64,000 bases of DNA from contig JALHOT010000011.1 in NCBI GenBank assembly GCA_022842845.1, positions 1 through 64,000 on the forward strand. Reading direction: 5' to 3'. A program made the translations under genes and the position numbers. The notes beneath the pieces are model-generated. The model was not told where the DNA came from, ran no database searches, and was given only the letters and a program-made list of their open reading frames with translations. Numbering within the stretch: the first letter of the stretch is position 1; each line of letters opens with the position of its first letter. This DNA is from Cyclobacteriaceae bacterium (lineage in GTDB: Bacteria; Bacteroidota; Bacteroidia; Cytophagales; Cyclobacteriaceae). Of this stretch, positions 25,825 through 34,540 are shown in pieces.

Positions 25825-25944
25825 TCAGGAATTATACCAATTATACAGATATAGGAAGGCTAACACGGCTAAAATGCCAACGAGAAGTATGCCAAATACT
25901 TTGGCGCGTTTAAAATAGCCTTGAACGGGTAGGTTTTTCTTCAC
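25825..25944 (-). CDS. Small single-helix membrane peptide (GTG start)
   Basis: This 39-residue frame begins at GTG (25944), and an in-frame stop lies three codons before it. The product is KKNLPVQGYFKRAKVF followed by a hydrophobic helix GILLVGILAVLAFLYLY and NWYNS. That is a positive-inside N-terminus, one membrane helix and a short tail. A TACCTTTG -7 element (25959-25966) lies 15 bases upstream. No -33 TTG is visible. It lies 59 bases before the large TPR gene on the same strand. The function is unknown, and it could be a chance frame. Confidence 0.42.
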   Translation of the reverse strand: MKKNLPVQGYFKRAKVFGILLVGILAVLAFLYLYNWYNS

Positions 25945-26058
25945 AGTTAATTAATGCACAAAGGTACGCTTTAGTAAACCACTATCTGGAATAATAGTTT
26001 GATAAACTGCTTAGAAGGGTAAAAAGGTACAGAATGCACAATACGGACTATGCTAATC

Positions 26059-26862
26059 CTAACCAGCGGTAATGGTGCCAATGACTTCCATCGCTTCTAG
26101 GGTTGGACTGGTTTTTCCACCTCTGGGTTCAATGGTGACGGCAAAGGCCGAAGCACCGAGCCCAATATTTTTCATCTTTATTAATCCGGCCAGGTTGCCA
26201 TCGAATACCCCAGCATCTACAGGTTTGCCATCAATGATGGCCCATAGTTGGTATTGATTTTCTTTTGAGAGTTCCTTCATGTTTTGAAGGTTCAGGTAAA
26301 CTTCCTGACTACGTTCATTCCAATACACTGACGCCAAAGCTTCGGGAGCATTGGCTGTGCCCTTCATGATAATGCGTTTAAAGTCAGGATTGTTGATAAC
26401 ACGCAGGTCAAGCTCAAGTTGATTAATGCGATTATTCACCGTATTATAATCTTCTGCGATTTGTTGATTGCGTGAAATCAAATCGTTTAGACTGATCACA
26501 GTTGTGCGCCACTTATTATAATAATTATAGGCAATGAAAGAGCTGATAACAGCTAAACTTAAGGAGGCGGCTACAGCAAATTGCCAGAAACGTGTTTGAT
26601 TATTTGAAGACTTTAAAGGAATTACTTTCTTTTCAGCTTTTTCATACAACGCTTCAAAAAGCTTATCCTTAATACTGGCAGGCGGCTGAATGGCCGATTT
26701 CATTAACAAGAGTTCTTGAGCAGTTTCTATTTGAGCCAACTCATCCTTTAACACAGGGTGTAGCTTCAGTTGTTGCTCAACCTCTCTGCGCTCGGGTGCT
26801 GAAAGCAACCCAGCCGCATACGCCTCTAGAATTCCGCTCGATATGTACGCTTCTATATTCAA
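26059..26862 (-). CDS. Anti-sigma factor, RskA-like
   Basis: This 267-residue single-pass membrane protein has an N-terminal zinc-less anti-sigma domain (SGILEAYAAGLLSAPERREV and EQQLKLHPVLKDEL). One membrane helix follows at about residues 93-112 (FAVAASLSLAVISSFIAYNY), then a coiled-coil segment. The periplasmic C-terminal RskA domain contains WNERSQEVYLNLQNM and NQYQLWAIIDGKPVDAGVF. It should bind the ECF sigma factor encoded just upstream and release it on an envelope signal. The two frames overlap by 4 bases, which implies translational coupling. Confidence 0.88.
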   Translation of the reverse strand: MNIEAYISSGILEAYAAGLLSAPERREVEQQLKLHPVLKDELAQIETAQELLLMKSAIQPPASIKDKLFEALYEKAEKKVIPLKSSNNQTRFWQFAVAASLSLAVISSFIAYNYYNKWRTTVISLNDLISRNQQIAEDYNTVNNRINQLELDLRVINNPDFKRIIMKGTANAPEALASVYWNERSQEVYLNLQNMKELSKENQYQLWAIIDGKPVDAGVFDGNLAGLIKMKNIGLGASAFAVTIEPRGGKTSPTLEAMEVIGTITAG

Positions 26863-27416
26863 ACGCCTAGTATAGTTCTTAATGTTTGCAGGGCAGACCG
26901 TAGTCTTGTTTTTACGGTGCCTAACGGAATATTCTGTTCTTCCGCCAGCTCCGATTGCGAATACCCTTTGAAATAGAGGTAATCAATAATTAACTGTTGC
27001 TCTTCCGGTAGTTTTTTTAAAACTTCTGGTAAACCGATTCCATCAATTCTTTGCTCCCCATAATCTGCTCGGTCAATGGTATTTACGAGTTTACTAATGT
27101 CTTTGGTTTTTTGGTCTTTAGAAAGTTCTTTAGAACGTGTTTTATCAATCGCCTGGTTGCGGGCTATGTTTAACATCCAGGTAAAAAGTTTCCCTTTAGT
27201 AGCATCATACTGATCAATTTTGTCCCAAATTTTCATGAAAACATCCTGTAAAACCTCTTCGGCTATATCTTCATTCACAATGATGCGTGTTACTACTCCG
27301 TGCAAAGCGCCCGCGTAATGATCGTATAGGTAACTGAAGGCATCTCTGTCTTTGGCTTTAAGAAGAAGAATAAGTGTTTCTTCGGAGATATGGTTTTGAG
27401 TGCCGGGGATATAAAT
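26859..27416 (-). CDS. ECF RNA polymerase sigma factor lacking a standard start codon
   Basis: Homology-like sequence runs from at least ISEETLILLLKAKDRDAF through SYLYDHYAGALHGVV (region 2) to the region 4 helix-turn-helix YSQSELAEEQNIPLGTVKTR. The frame is closed by TAA at 27420-27422. No ATG, GTG or TTG occurs until TTG at 27303-27305, which would cut off region 2.1. The most economical start is ATT at 27414-27416, giving 185 residues, the normal ECF length. ATC at 27408-27410 or 27387-27389 is also possible, as is a sequence error. It is paired with an RskA-type anti-sigma gene by a 4-base overlap. Confidence 0.82.
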   Translation of the reverse strand: MYIPGTQNHISEETLILLLKAKDRDAFSYLYDHYAGALHGVVTRIIVNEDIAEEVLQDVFMKIWDKIDQYDATKGKLFTWMLNIARNQAIDKTRSKELSKDQKTKDISKLVNTIDRADYGEQRIDGIGLPEVLKKLPEEQQLIIDYLYFKGYSQSELAEEQNIPLGTVKTRLRSALQTLRTILGV

Positions 27417-27465
27417 GAATTATTAGCGAAGAAATATAAAAAAGCGGCAGGGCACAAGTATAAAA

Positions 27466-27492
27466 AAAAGAGGCTGCCGGAGCAGCCTCTTT
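27466..27492 (-). terminator. Terminator of lpd
   Basis: A stem of at least 9 bp (AGAGGCTGC 27469-27477 with GCAGCCTCT 27482-27490), CGGA loop, with an A-run before and T-run after. On the minus strand it lies 20 bases past the lpd stop codon. Confidence 0.88.
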
Positions 27493-27511
27493 AAAATTTA
27501 CATAGGGATTT

Positions 27512-28903
27512 TTATAAGTGAATTACCTCACCATAAGCAGCAGCTGCTGCTTCCATAATAGCTTCGCTCATCGTAGGGTGTGGGTGTACTGATTTGATGA
27601 TTTCATGACCAGTAGTCTCCAGGTTGCGTGCCGTCACAACCTCTGCAATCATTTCAGTAACGTTGGCACCAATCATGTGAGCGCCCAACCATTCGCCATA
27701 TTTGGCGTCAAAAATTACTTTTACAAAACCATCAGGAGCACCAGCCGCTTTGGCTTTTCCTGAAGCGGTGAAGGGGAACTTGCCTACTTTCACTTCATAA
27801 CCGGCTTTCTTAGCGGCTTCTTCTGTGTAGCCAACAGAAGCAATTTCTGGTGAAGAATATGTACAGCCAGGAATGTTATTGTAGTTAAGAGGATGTGGAT
27901 TTTGGCCAGCAATCTTCTCCACGCAAATGATGCCTTCTGCTGAGGCCACGTGCGCTAATGCCGGGCCTTTTACTACATCACCAATGGCATAAATGCCTGG
28001 TATGTTTGTTTTGTAGTAATCGTCAACAAGGATCTTACCTTTTTCGTGCTTCACGCCTGCATCCTCCAAGCCAATGCCTTCCAAATTGGTAACAACACCG
28101 GCAGCAGACAATACAATATCAGCCTCGATTTTAATTTCACCCGTTTGTGTTTTTACAGTAGCTACGCAGCCTTTGCCACTGGTATCTACACCCGTTACCT
28201 CAGCGCTGGTGTAGATAGTCATGCCCGATTTTTTGAAAGACTTTTCCAGTTGTTTAGAAACCTCTTCGTCTTCAACCGGCACAATGCGCGGCATGAACTC
28301 TACAATAGTCACTTCAGTGCCTATGGCGTTATAGAAATAGGCAAACTCAACACCTATGGCACCAGAACCGACCACTAATAATTTCTTAGGCTGTTCCTGT
28401 AAGACCATGGCTTCACGGTAGCCAATAATTTTTTTACCATCGAATTTCATGGAGGGCAACTCGCGTGAACGGCCGCCAGTAGCGATAATAGTATGCTTGG
28501 CTTCGTAGTCAACTTTTTTGCCTTCAGCATCCGTTACTTCAACTTTCCCGCCTTTTTTAACTTTGCCAAAGCCAACGATGTGGTCGATCTTATTTTTCTT
28601 GAATAGAAACTGAATACCCTTACTCATGCCTGCGGCCACATCGCGGCTGCGCTTCACCATGTCTTTAATGTCTGCTTTTGCCTCACCTACTGTTACTCCG
28701 TAATCTTTGGCATGTTTGATATATTCAAATACGTTGGCACTCTTTAATAAAGCTTTTGTAGGGATACAACCCCAGTTAAGGCAAATACCCCCCAATTCCG
28801 CTTTTTCCACCACCCCTACTTTCATGCCGAGTTGAGAGGCACGAATGGCGGCTACATATCCACCAGGCCCGCTACCGATAACGATTAAATCATATTTAGA
28901 CAT
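27512..28903 (-). CDS. lpd: Dihydrolipoyl dehydrogenase (E3)
   Basis: This 463-residue flavoprotein is the E3 subunit of 2-oxoacid dehydrogenase complexes and reoxidises dihydrolipoamide with NAD+. It has the FAD motif VIGSGPGGYVAAIRA, the redox disulfide GGICLNWGCIPTK (Cys41 and Cys46), the NAD motif VVGSGAIGVEFAYF, the second FAD contact IYAIGDVVKGPALAHVASAEG, and the C-terminal catalytic HPHPTMSEAI (His-Glu). All key residues are intact. No E1 or E2 gene is adjacent. A promoter with TTG-N18-TATCTTTG lies just upstream on the minus strand. Confidence 0.96.
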   Translation of the reverse strand: MSKYDLIVIGSGPGGYVAAIRASQLGMKVGVVEKAELGGICLNWGCIPTKALLKSANVFEYIKHAKDYGVTVGEAKADIKDMVKRSRDVAAGMSKGIQFLFKKNKIDHIVGFGKVKKGGKVEVTDAEGKKVDYEAKHTIIATGGRSRELPSMKFDGKKIIGYREAMVLQEQPKKLLVVGSGAIGVEFAYFYNAIGTEVTIVEFMPRIVPVEDEEVSKQLEKSFKKSGMTIYTSAEVTGVDTSGKGCVATVKTQTGEIKIEADIVLSAAGVVTNLEGIGLEDAGVKHEKGKILVDDYYKTNIPGIYAIGDVVKGPALAHVASAEGIICVEKIAGQNPHPLNYNNIPGCTYSSPEIASVGYTEEAAKKAGYEVKVGKFPFTASGKAKAAGAPDGFVKVIFDAKYGEWLGAHMIGANVTEMIAEVVTARNLETTGHEIIKSVHPHPTMSEAIMEAAAAAYGEVIHL

Positions 28904-28926
28904 AGCTATGCTTTTAATTTCGCTGC

Positions 28927-28955
28927 CAAAGATAAGCCCCCATTTGCGCTTTCAA
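28927..28955 (-). promoter_or_regulatory. Bacteroidota promoter of lpd
   Basis: On the minus strand, TTG (28955-28953), an 18-base spacer and TATCTTTG (28934-28927) match TTG-N17-23-TAnnTTTG. Transcription should begin near 28921, giving a leader of about 18 bases before the lpd ATG at 28903. Confidence 0.65.
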
Positions 28956-29001
28956 AACTCAAAATTTAACAGATTTGAGGCTTTTGCTTACTTTTGGCAA
29001 A

Positions 29002-29190
29002 ATGAAGATCATTCATATCCTACTTTTAACGATTAGTTCGCTGGCCATTGTGGCAGGCACCTTTATGAATCTCAAATATCAGCTGGTGGAGGGTCTTTTT
29101 GTAAGAGATGCCGGTCTGATAGGCCTCATTGCATTTATTATACTTTTCTATAAACACCTAAAATCAAAAGATGAAACTACTCCAAAATAA
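29002..29190 (+). CDS. Small two-helix membrane protein
   Basis: This 62-residue protein has two predicted membrane helices (about residues 3-22 and 33-50) and a charged tail, KHLKSKDETTPK. I chose the ATG at 29002. An upstream TTG at 28975 would add nine residues but overlaps probable promoter sequence (TACTTTTG at 28989-28996). Its last 20 bases overlap the start of fabG, which suggests coupling. I do not recognise the family. Confidence 0.6.
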   Translation: MKIIHILLLTISSLAIVAGTFMNLKYQLVEGLFVRDAGLIGLIAFIILFYKHLKSKDETTPK

Positions 29191-29917
29191 AACCGCGCTC
29201 GTTACCGGGGCCTCGAAGGGCATTGGTCGATCCATTGCCTTAAAATATGCCGAACAAGGCGCTAATGTGGCTTTCACCTATTTATCGAGTGTAGAACAAG
29301 GGCAGGCCTTAGAGGCGGAACTCGCAGCTAAAGGTGTAAAAGCCAAAGGCTATAGATCAGATGCTTCTGATTTTGCCCAGGCTGATAAACTAATCAATGA
29401 TGTAATTGCAGACTTTGGTTCATTAGATGTACTGGTGAACAATGCAGGCATTACTATGGATAATCTGCTGCTGCGCTTAAATGAAGAAGCCTGGGATCGC
29501 GTGATTAACGTAAACCTGAAATCTTGCTTCAACACAGTAAAGGCAGCCACCAAGCAAATGATGAAACAAAGGAGTGGCTCTATCATTAACATGACCTCTG
29601 TGGTGGGTTTAAAGGGCAATGCTGGTCAAGCTAATTATTCAGCCTCTAAAGCGGGCATTATTGGCTTTACTAAGTCAGTAGCTCTGGAGTTGGGTTCGCG
29701 AGGCATCAGGAGTAACGCTATTGCGCCAGGTTTTATAGAAACAGAAATGACAGGTAAGCTTGATGAAAAAACTGTGCAAGGTTGGAGAGATGCCATTCCT
29801 TTGAAGCGCGGAGGCACCCCTGAAGATGTGGCAGATGCTTGTGTGTTTTTAGCTTCTGATATGTCGGCTTACATTACCGGACAGGTATTGCAGGTAGATG
29901 GTGGCATGTTAACCTAG
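29171..29917 (+). CDS. fabG: 3-oxoacyl-[acyl-carrier-protein] reductase
   Basis: This 248-residue short-chain dehydrogenase has the NADPH turn TGASKGIGR at residues 12-20, NNAG at 90-93 and catalytic Ser143, Tyr156 and Lys160 (YSASK). AIAPGFIETEMT and the C-terminal SAYITGQVLQVDGGM tail are typical of FabG. It reduces 3-oxoacyl-ACP in fatty acid elongation. Length and every catalytic residue are standard. It overlaps the small membrane protein gene by 20 bases and ends with a terminator. Confidence 0.93.
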   Translation: MKLLQNKTALVTGASKGIGRSIALKYAEQGANVAFTYLSSVEQGQALEAELAAKGVKAKGYRSDASDFAQADKLINDVIADFGSLDVLVNNAGITMDNLLLRLNEEAWDRVINVNLKSCFNTVKAATKQMMKQRSGSIINMTSVVGLKGNAGQANYSASKAGIIGFTKSVALELGSRGIRSNAIAPGFIETEMTGKLDEKTVQGWRDAIPLKRGGTPEDVADACVFLASDMSAYITGQVLQVDGGMLT

Positions 29918-29945
29918 TAGAATAAAAGCTTGGTTTAACACCAAG

Positions 29946-29977
29946 GAAAGCTGCTAATTGGCAGCTTTCTTTTTTTA
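29946..29977 (+). terminator. Terminator of fabG
   Basis: The stem GAAAGCTGC (29946-29954) pairs with GCAGCTTTC (29961-29969) around a 6-base loop, followed by a long T-run. Confidence 0.9.
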
Positions 29978-29992
29978 CGTATATTGAATAAG

Positions 29993-31666
29993 ATGCTTTC
30001 GAATTTCTCCCCGAAATATTACCGAATAGTAGCATTGGCCTTTTTACTGATTCAGCCTTTTGCGAAGGATGGCCATGCGCAGGTGCCATTAACCGCAGAT
30101 TCACTGAATAGACTGCTTGAAGTTCATCAGCAAAGGGATACAAATCGTATCTGGGTGCTTAATCAGTTGGCATTTGCCAATTACTATAACAGTCCTATTT
30201 CATCTTTACAACATGGCTTTGAGGCACAGAAGATTGCTGACAGTCTTGGCTATGTAAAAGGAGAGGCAGAAGCTTTCAGGCAAATTGGCCTGGCCTTTTG
30301 GGCGCAATCAGATATGCTCACAGCCATCAACTATTTTTTAACAGGTTTGAGAATAGCCGAGCAAAATGGATTGAAACAAACAGAGGCTGATATTCTTTCA
30401 AATATTGGTACGGCCTACAATGGCATGAACCAGCCTAAGGAGGCTTTGAATTTTTTAATCAGATCCAGACAATTACAGCAGACTCTTAAAAATAGGTGGA
30501 GAGAAGCTTCCGTGATGAATAATATTGGAGATGCTTACCTGGCATTGAATGAATTTGAAAAGGCCAATGAAGCTTACTCTTTTGCACTTAATGTCAGTAA
30601 AAGAGAAAAATACTTTCTGGGTGTTTCAACCAACCTGCGAAACCTGGGTAATGTGTTGGAGAAGCGAGGTCGTTTAGACTCAGCCCTTGTTAACTATAAG
30701 CAATGTGTTGAGCTCTCTGGCAATCTTAAAGATAATCGTGGCATAATACTTTCAAATAGATCATTGGCTTCTGTTTATATAAAGCAAAACAAGCTTTCCC
30801 TGGCCGAGGAGCATGCAAGCCTTGCATTGCAGGTTGCTATCGGTGCAAACCTGCGCGCTTTTATGCGAGACCTTTACGAGCTGTTAGCACGTATTAAGGA
30901 GTTGCAAGGCGATGAAAGAAGTGCTTTTCGTTATTATAAACTATTTACAGCGTATAAAGACAGTGTACAAAATTTAATCACAGTAACTGAGGTGGCTGGT
31001 AAACGTCTTCGTTTTGAAACCGAGAAAAAGCAAACCGAGATTGAGTTGTTGAAAAAGGATGCGGAATTGAAATCTTCTTTGCTGAAGAGTAGAAATTATC
31101 TGCTCGTATTTTCCTCGCTGTCATTGTTGCTGGCACTATCACTACTCTGGATGTCTTTTAGGAATTATAAAAAAATCAGGTATAAGAATAAACAGCTCAG
31201 TGATAAAAATGGTGAGATTAGTTATCAGCATAAGAAATTGAGTGAACTCAATGATGAGCTAGTTGCTGTGAATGAGGAGTTAAGATCGCAACAAGAAGAA
31301 GTGTTGTTGCAACGTGATGAATTGGAGTCAAAGAACACCCAGATCGAGCGCATGCATGATAAGGTGTTGGAGATCAACGAAAATTTGGAGAGTATGGTGT
31401 TAGAAAGAACCACAGCGCTTCAAATTCAAAACAAAATATTGAGAGATTATGCTTTTATCAATGCGCATAAATTAAGAGCACCTCTTGCCAGCATTATGGG
31501 AATTGTGGCCTTAATGCAGCACAGTAAATCAATCGAAGAACAAGCAGAGTTAACTAATTACCTACATCAATCAGCCGAAGAACTTGATAGAGTGGTGCGG
31601 TCCATCAACGATACCATCGAAAGGGGTTTAAGTGTGCATGAAGACGATCAACCAGATTTAAACTAA
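29993..31666 (+). CDS. TPR sensor-like protein with a histidine-kinase H-box but no ATPase domain
   Basis: This 557-residue protein starts at the ATG at 29993; an earlier TTG in frame is less likely. It has a signal peptide ending KDGHAQ and about seven TPR units (residues 40-300). A membrane helix lies near residues 364-385 (LLVFSSLSLLLALSLLWMSF), followed by a long coiled coil (KLSELNDELVAVNEELRS...). A C-terminal segment YAFINAHKLRAPLASIMGIV resembles a HisKA dimerisation helix with His492 in the phosphoacceptor position. Only 65 residues follow, and no HATPase_c N, G1 or G2 boxes are present. It might be a phosphotransfer or dimerisation partner for another kinase. Confidence 0.8.
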   Translation: MLSNFSPKYYRIVALAFLLIQPFAKDGHAQVPLTADSLNRLLEVHQQRDTNRIWVLNQLAFANYYNSPISSLQHGFEAQKIADSLGYVKGEAEAFRQIGLAFWAQSDMLTAINYFLTGLRIAEQNGLKQTEADILSNIGTAYNGMNQPKEALNFLIRSRQLQQTLKNRWREASVMNNIGDAYLALNEFEKANEAYSFALNVSKREKYFLGVSTNLRNLGNVLEKRGRLDSALVNYKQCVELSGNLKDNRGIILSNRSLASVYIKQNKLSLAEEHASLALQVAIGANLRAFMRDLYELLARIKELQGDERSAFRYYKLFTAYKDSVQNLITVTEVAGKRLRFETEKKQTEIELLKKDAELKSSLLKSRNYLLVFSSLSLLLALSLLWMSFRNYKKIRYKNKQLSDKNGEISYQHKKLSELNDELVAVNEELRSQQEEVLLQRDELESKNTQIERMHDKVLEINENLESMVLERTTALQIQNKILRDYAFINAHKLRAPLASIMGIVALMQHSKSIEEQAELTNYLHQSAEELDRVVRSINDTIERGLSVHEDDQPDLN

Positions 31667-31699
31667 CAGCTGTAAGTAAAAATAATTTTTTTAAGGTAT

Positions 31700-31730
31700 T
31701 TGGAAACTCTAGCAAACTGCTATACGTTTG
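31700..31730 (+). promoter_or_regulatory. Bacteroidota promoter of the met operon
   Basis: TTG (31700-31702), a 20-base spacer and TACGTTTG (31723-31730) fit TTG-N17-23-TAnnTTTG. The predicted start near 31737 lies about 25 bases before the riboswitch. Confidence 0.68.
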
Positions 31731-31760
31731 TGTCATCATAGTCGAGAAGGCCATCCGCCC

Positions 31761-31885
31761 AATCGATTTATAAAGAAGCGCAGAGAGAACAGGCTCATTG
31801 AAGCGCTAGCAACCCACCCGGCAGATCGGGCGAAAGGTGCTAAATCCTGCTCCTGGCAAGGTGCCAAGGAGAACTATAAACGATT
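31761..31885 (+). promoter_or_regulatory. SAM-I (S-box) riboswitch
   Basis: The folded elements can be traced by eye. P1 pairs AATCG(A)TTTATA (31761-31772) with TATAAACGATT (31875-31885). P2a pairs AGCGC (31777-31781) with GCGCT (31803-31807), and P2b pairs GAG (31785-31787) with CTC (31794-31796). The loop CAGG (31790-31793) can form the family's pseudoknot with CCTG (31846-31849). The conserved blocks TTGAAGCGCTAGCAACC and AAGGTGCTAAATCCTGC are both present. SAM binding stabilises P1, whose 3' strand ends three bases before the ATG of the Cys-rich leader ORF. No classical terminator follows, so the platform looks translational. Confidence 0.88.
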
Positions 31886-31888
31886 GAA

Positions 31889-32020
31889 ATGAAAATGTTC
31901 AACACCATCCAACTCATTGAACAAGCTATCACTAGCTTGGTTGCTTTCGTTCGCGACTCTATCCAATCTATTATTGTCTGTATGCCATGCACTTGTTGCA
32001 TGCGCTGTTGTTGCTGTTAA
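31889..32020 (+). CDS. Cysteine-rich leader peptide (uORF) upstream of metY
   Basis: This 43-codon frame starts at ATG 31889 and stops at 32018-32020. The N-terminal 30 residues form an amphipathic or weakly hydrophobic helix (MKMFNTIQLIEQAITSLV...). The end reads CMPCTCCMRCCCC, with eight Cys in the last 13 residues and four consecutive Cys codons right before the stop. The start lies 3 bases beyond the riboswitch P1 helix. The gene is followed by 102 untranslated bases, then metY. A cysteine-sensing attenuator ORF is the best explanation. A real metal- or thiol-binding micropeptide is the alternative. Confidence 0.65.
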   Translation: MKMFNTIQLIEQAITSLVAFVRDSIQSIIVCMPCTCCMRCCCC

Positions 32021-32046
32021 CGAGTATTCTTAACCGTAACGCAACA
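32009..32046 (+). promoter_or_regulatory. Possible attenuator helix overlapping the poly-Cys codons
   Basis: TGTTGC (32009-32014) can pair with GCAACA (32041-32046), and GTTA (32016-32019) with TAAC (32037-32040), leaving T32015 bulged. The 5' strand is made of the last Cys codons and stop of the leader ORF. A ribosome stalled there would open the helix. Downstream, GGTTA (32066-32070) can pair with either of two TAACC copies (32031-32035, 32056-32060), which would allow alternative folds. Confidence 0.35.
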
Positions 32047-32104
32047 CACAAGGCTTAACCAGTCAGGTTATTGCTTTGCCCATCTCTTCATTCTGAATTT
32101 TTAA

Positions 32105-33442
<1,338 letters not shown>

Positions 33443-33472
33443 CTTATCGTGCAATGACAATGAGCAGTGATT

Positions 33473-34525
33473 ATGAAACAAGAAGCAACTTTTTATTTTA
33501 ATGAATCTTTCGAATTGGAGCTGGGCGGATATTTGCCCGGCTTCCAACTTCGGTATGTTACGCTTGGACAACTGAATGCGAATCGAGATAATGTTGTTTG
33601 GGTTTGTCATGCATTAACAGGTAGTGCCGATGTTACTGCATGGTGGGGTCCTTTGTTCGGAGAACAAGGTGTCTATAATCCTGAGAAATATTTTATTGTC
33701 TGCGCCAACATGCTCGGAAGTTGCTATGGTTCTACCAATGCTTTCTCCCGACATCCTGAAACAGATGCCATCTACTTTCACGATTTCCCAACATTGACCA
33801 ATCGCGATGTAGTACGTGCTTTCGATTTGCTGCGCATATCGCTAGGCATCTCAAGTATTCATACATTAATTGGTGGCTCGCTGGGTGGTCAGCAAGTATT
33901 GGAGTGGGCTATTCAAGAGCCCGATGTGTTTGAGTACATTATACCTATTGCCACCAGCGCTCAACACTCAGCCTGGGGTATTGCCTTTAATGAAGCACAG
34001 CGTATGGCGATAGAGGCTGATCGAACCTGGCACCGCAATGATTACCTGGCGGGTGCTGAGGGTTTGAAAGCGGCTCGCGCCATAGGTATGTTGTCTTATC
34101 GCACCTATGACACATACCTTAAAGCTCAGTCAGAAGAATCTGCAGCGATTGCTGATAATTTTAAAGCAGCCACCTATCAGCGTTATCAGGGTGAAAAACT
34201 ATTAAAGCGTTTCAATGCCTTTGCTTATTACACCCTTACGAAAATGATGGATAGCCACCATGTAGGCAGAAACAGAGGTGAGGTGGCAGAAATTTTAAAA
34301 CTGATTAAAGCAAAAACATTGGTGATAGGTATTGATAGTGATCTGCTATTCCCCTTGCATGAACAGGTTTTTTTAGCAGAGCATATACCGGGTGCTGACC
34401 TGGCCATTATACAATCGCTGTACGGCCACGATGGCTTTTTGGTTGAGTATGATCAATTGACTAAAGTGTTGGAGAAGTTTTATAGCGATTCGAACCAGTT
34501 TATAGTTGCACAAAATCTTATTTAA
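33473..34525 (+). CDS. metX: Homoserine O-acetyltransferase
   Basis: This 350-residue alpha/beta-hydrolase-fold enzyme activates homoserine with acetyl-CoA to give the MetY substrate. The nucleophile Ser136 sits in LIGGSLGGQQVLEWA. The catalytic Asp is in IGIDSDLLFP and the His in YGHDGFLVEYDQL. WVCHALTGSADV and YFIVCANMLGSCYGSTN are family signatures. I use the ATG at 33473; a GTG two codons earlier (33467) is also in frame. It follows metY by 30 bases in one operon and precedes hom by 15 bases. Confidence 0.94.
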   Translation: MKQEATFYFNESFELELGGYLPGFQLRYVTLGQLNANRDNVVWVCHALTGSADVTAWWGPLFGEQGVYNPEKYFIVCANMLGSCYGSTNAFSRHPETDAIYFHDFPTLTNRDVVRAFDLLRISLGISSIHTLIGGSLGGQQVLEWAIQEPDVFEYIIPIATSAQHSAWGIAFNEAQRMAIEADRTWHRNDYLAGAEGLKAARAIGMLSYRTYDTYLKAQSEESAAIADNFKAATYQRYQGEKLLKRFNAFAYYTLTKMMDSHHVGRNRGEVAEILKLIKAKTLVIGIDSDLLFPLHEQVFLAEHIPGADLAIIQSLYGHDGFLVEYDQLTKVLEKFYSDSNQFIVAQNLI

Positions 34526-34540
34526 GAAAAATATTTAGTG

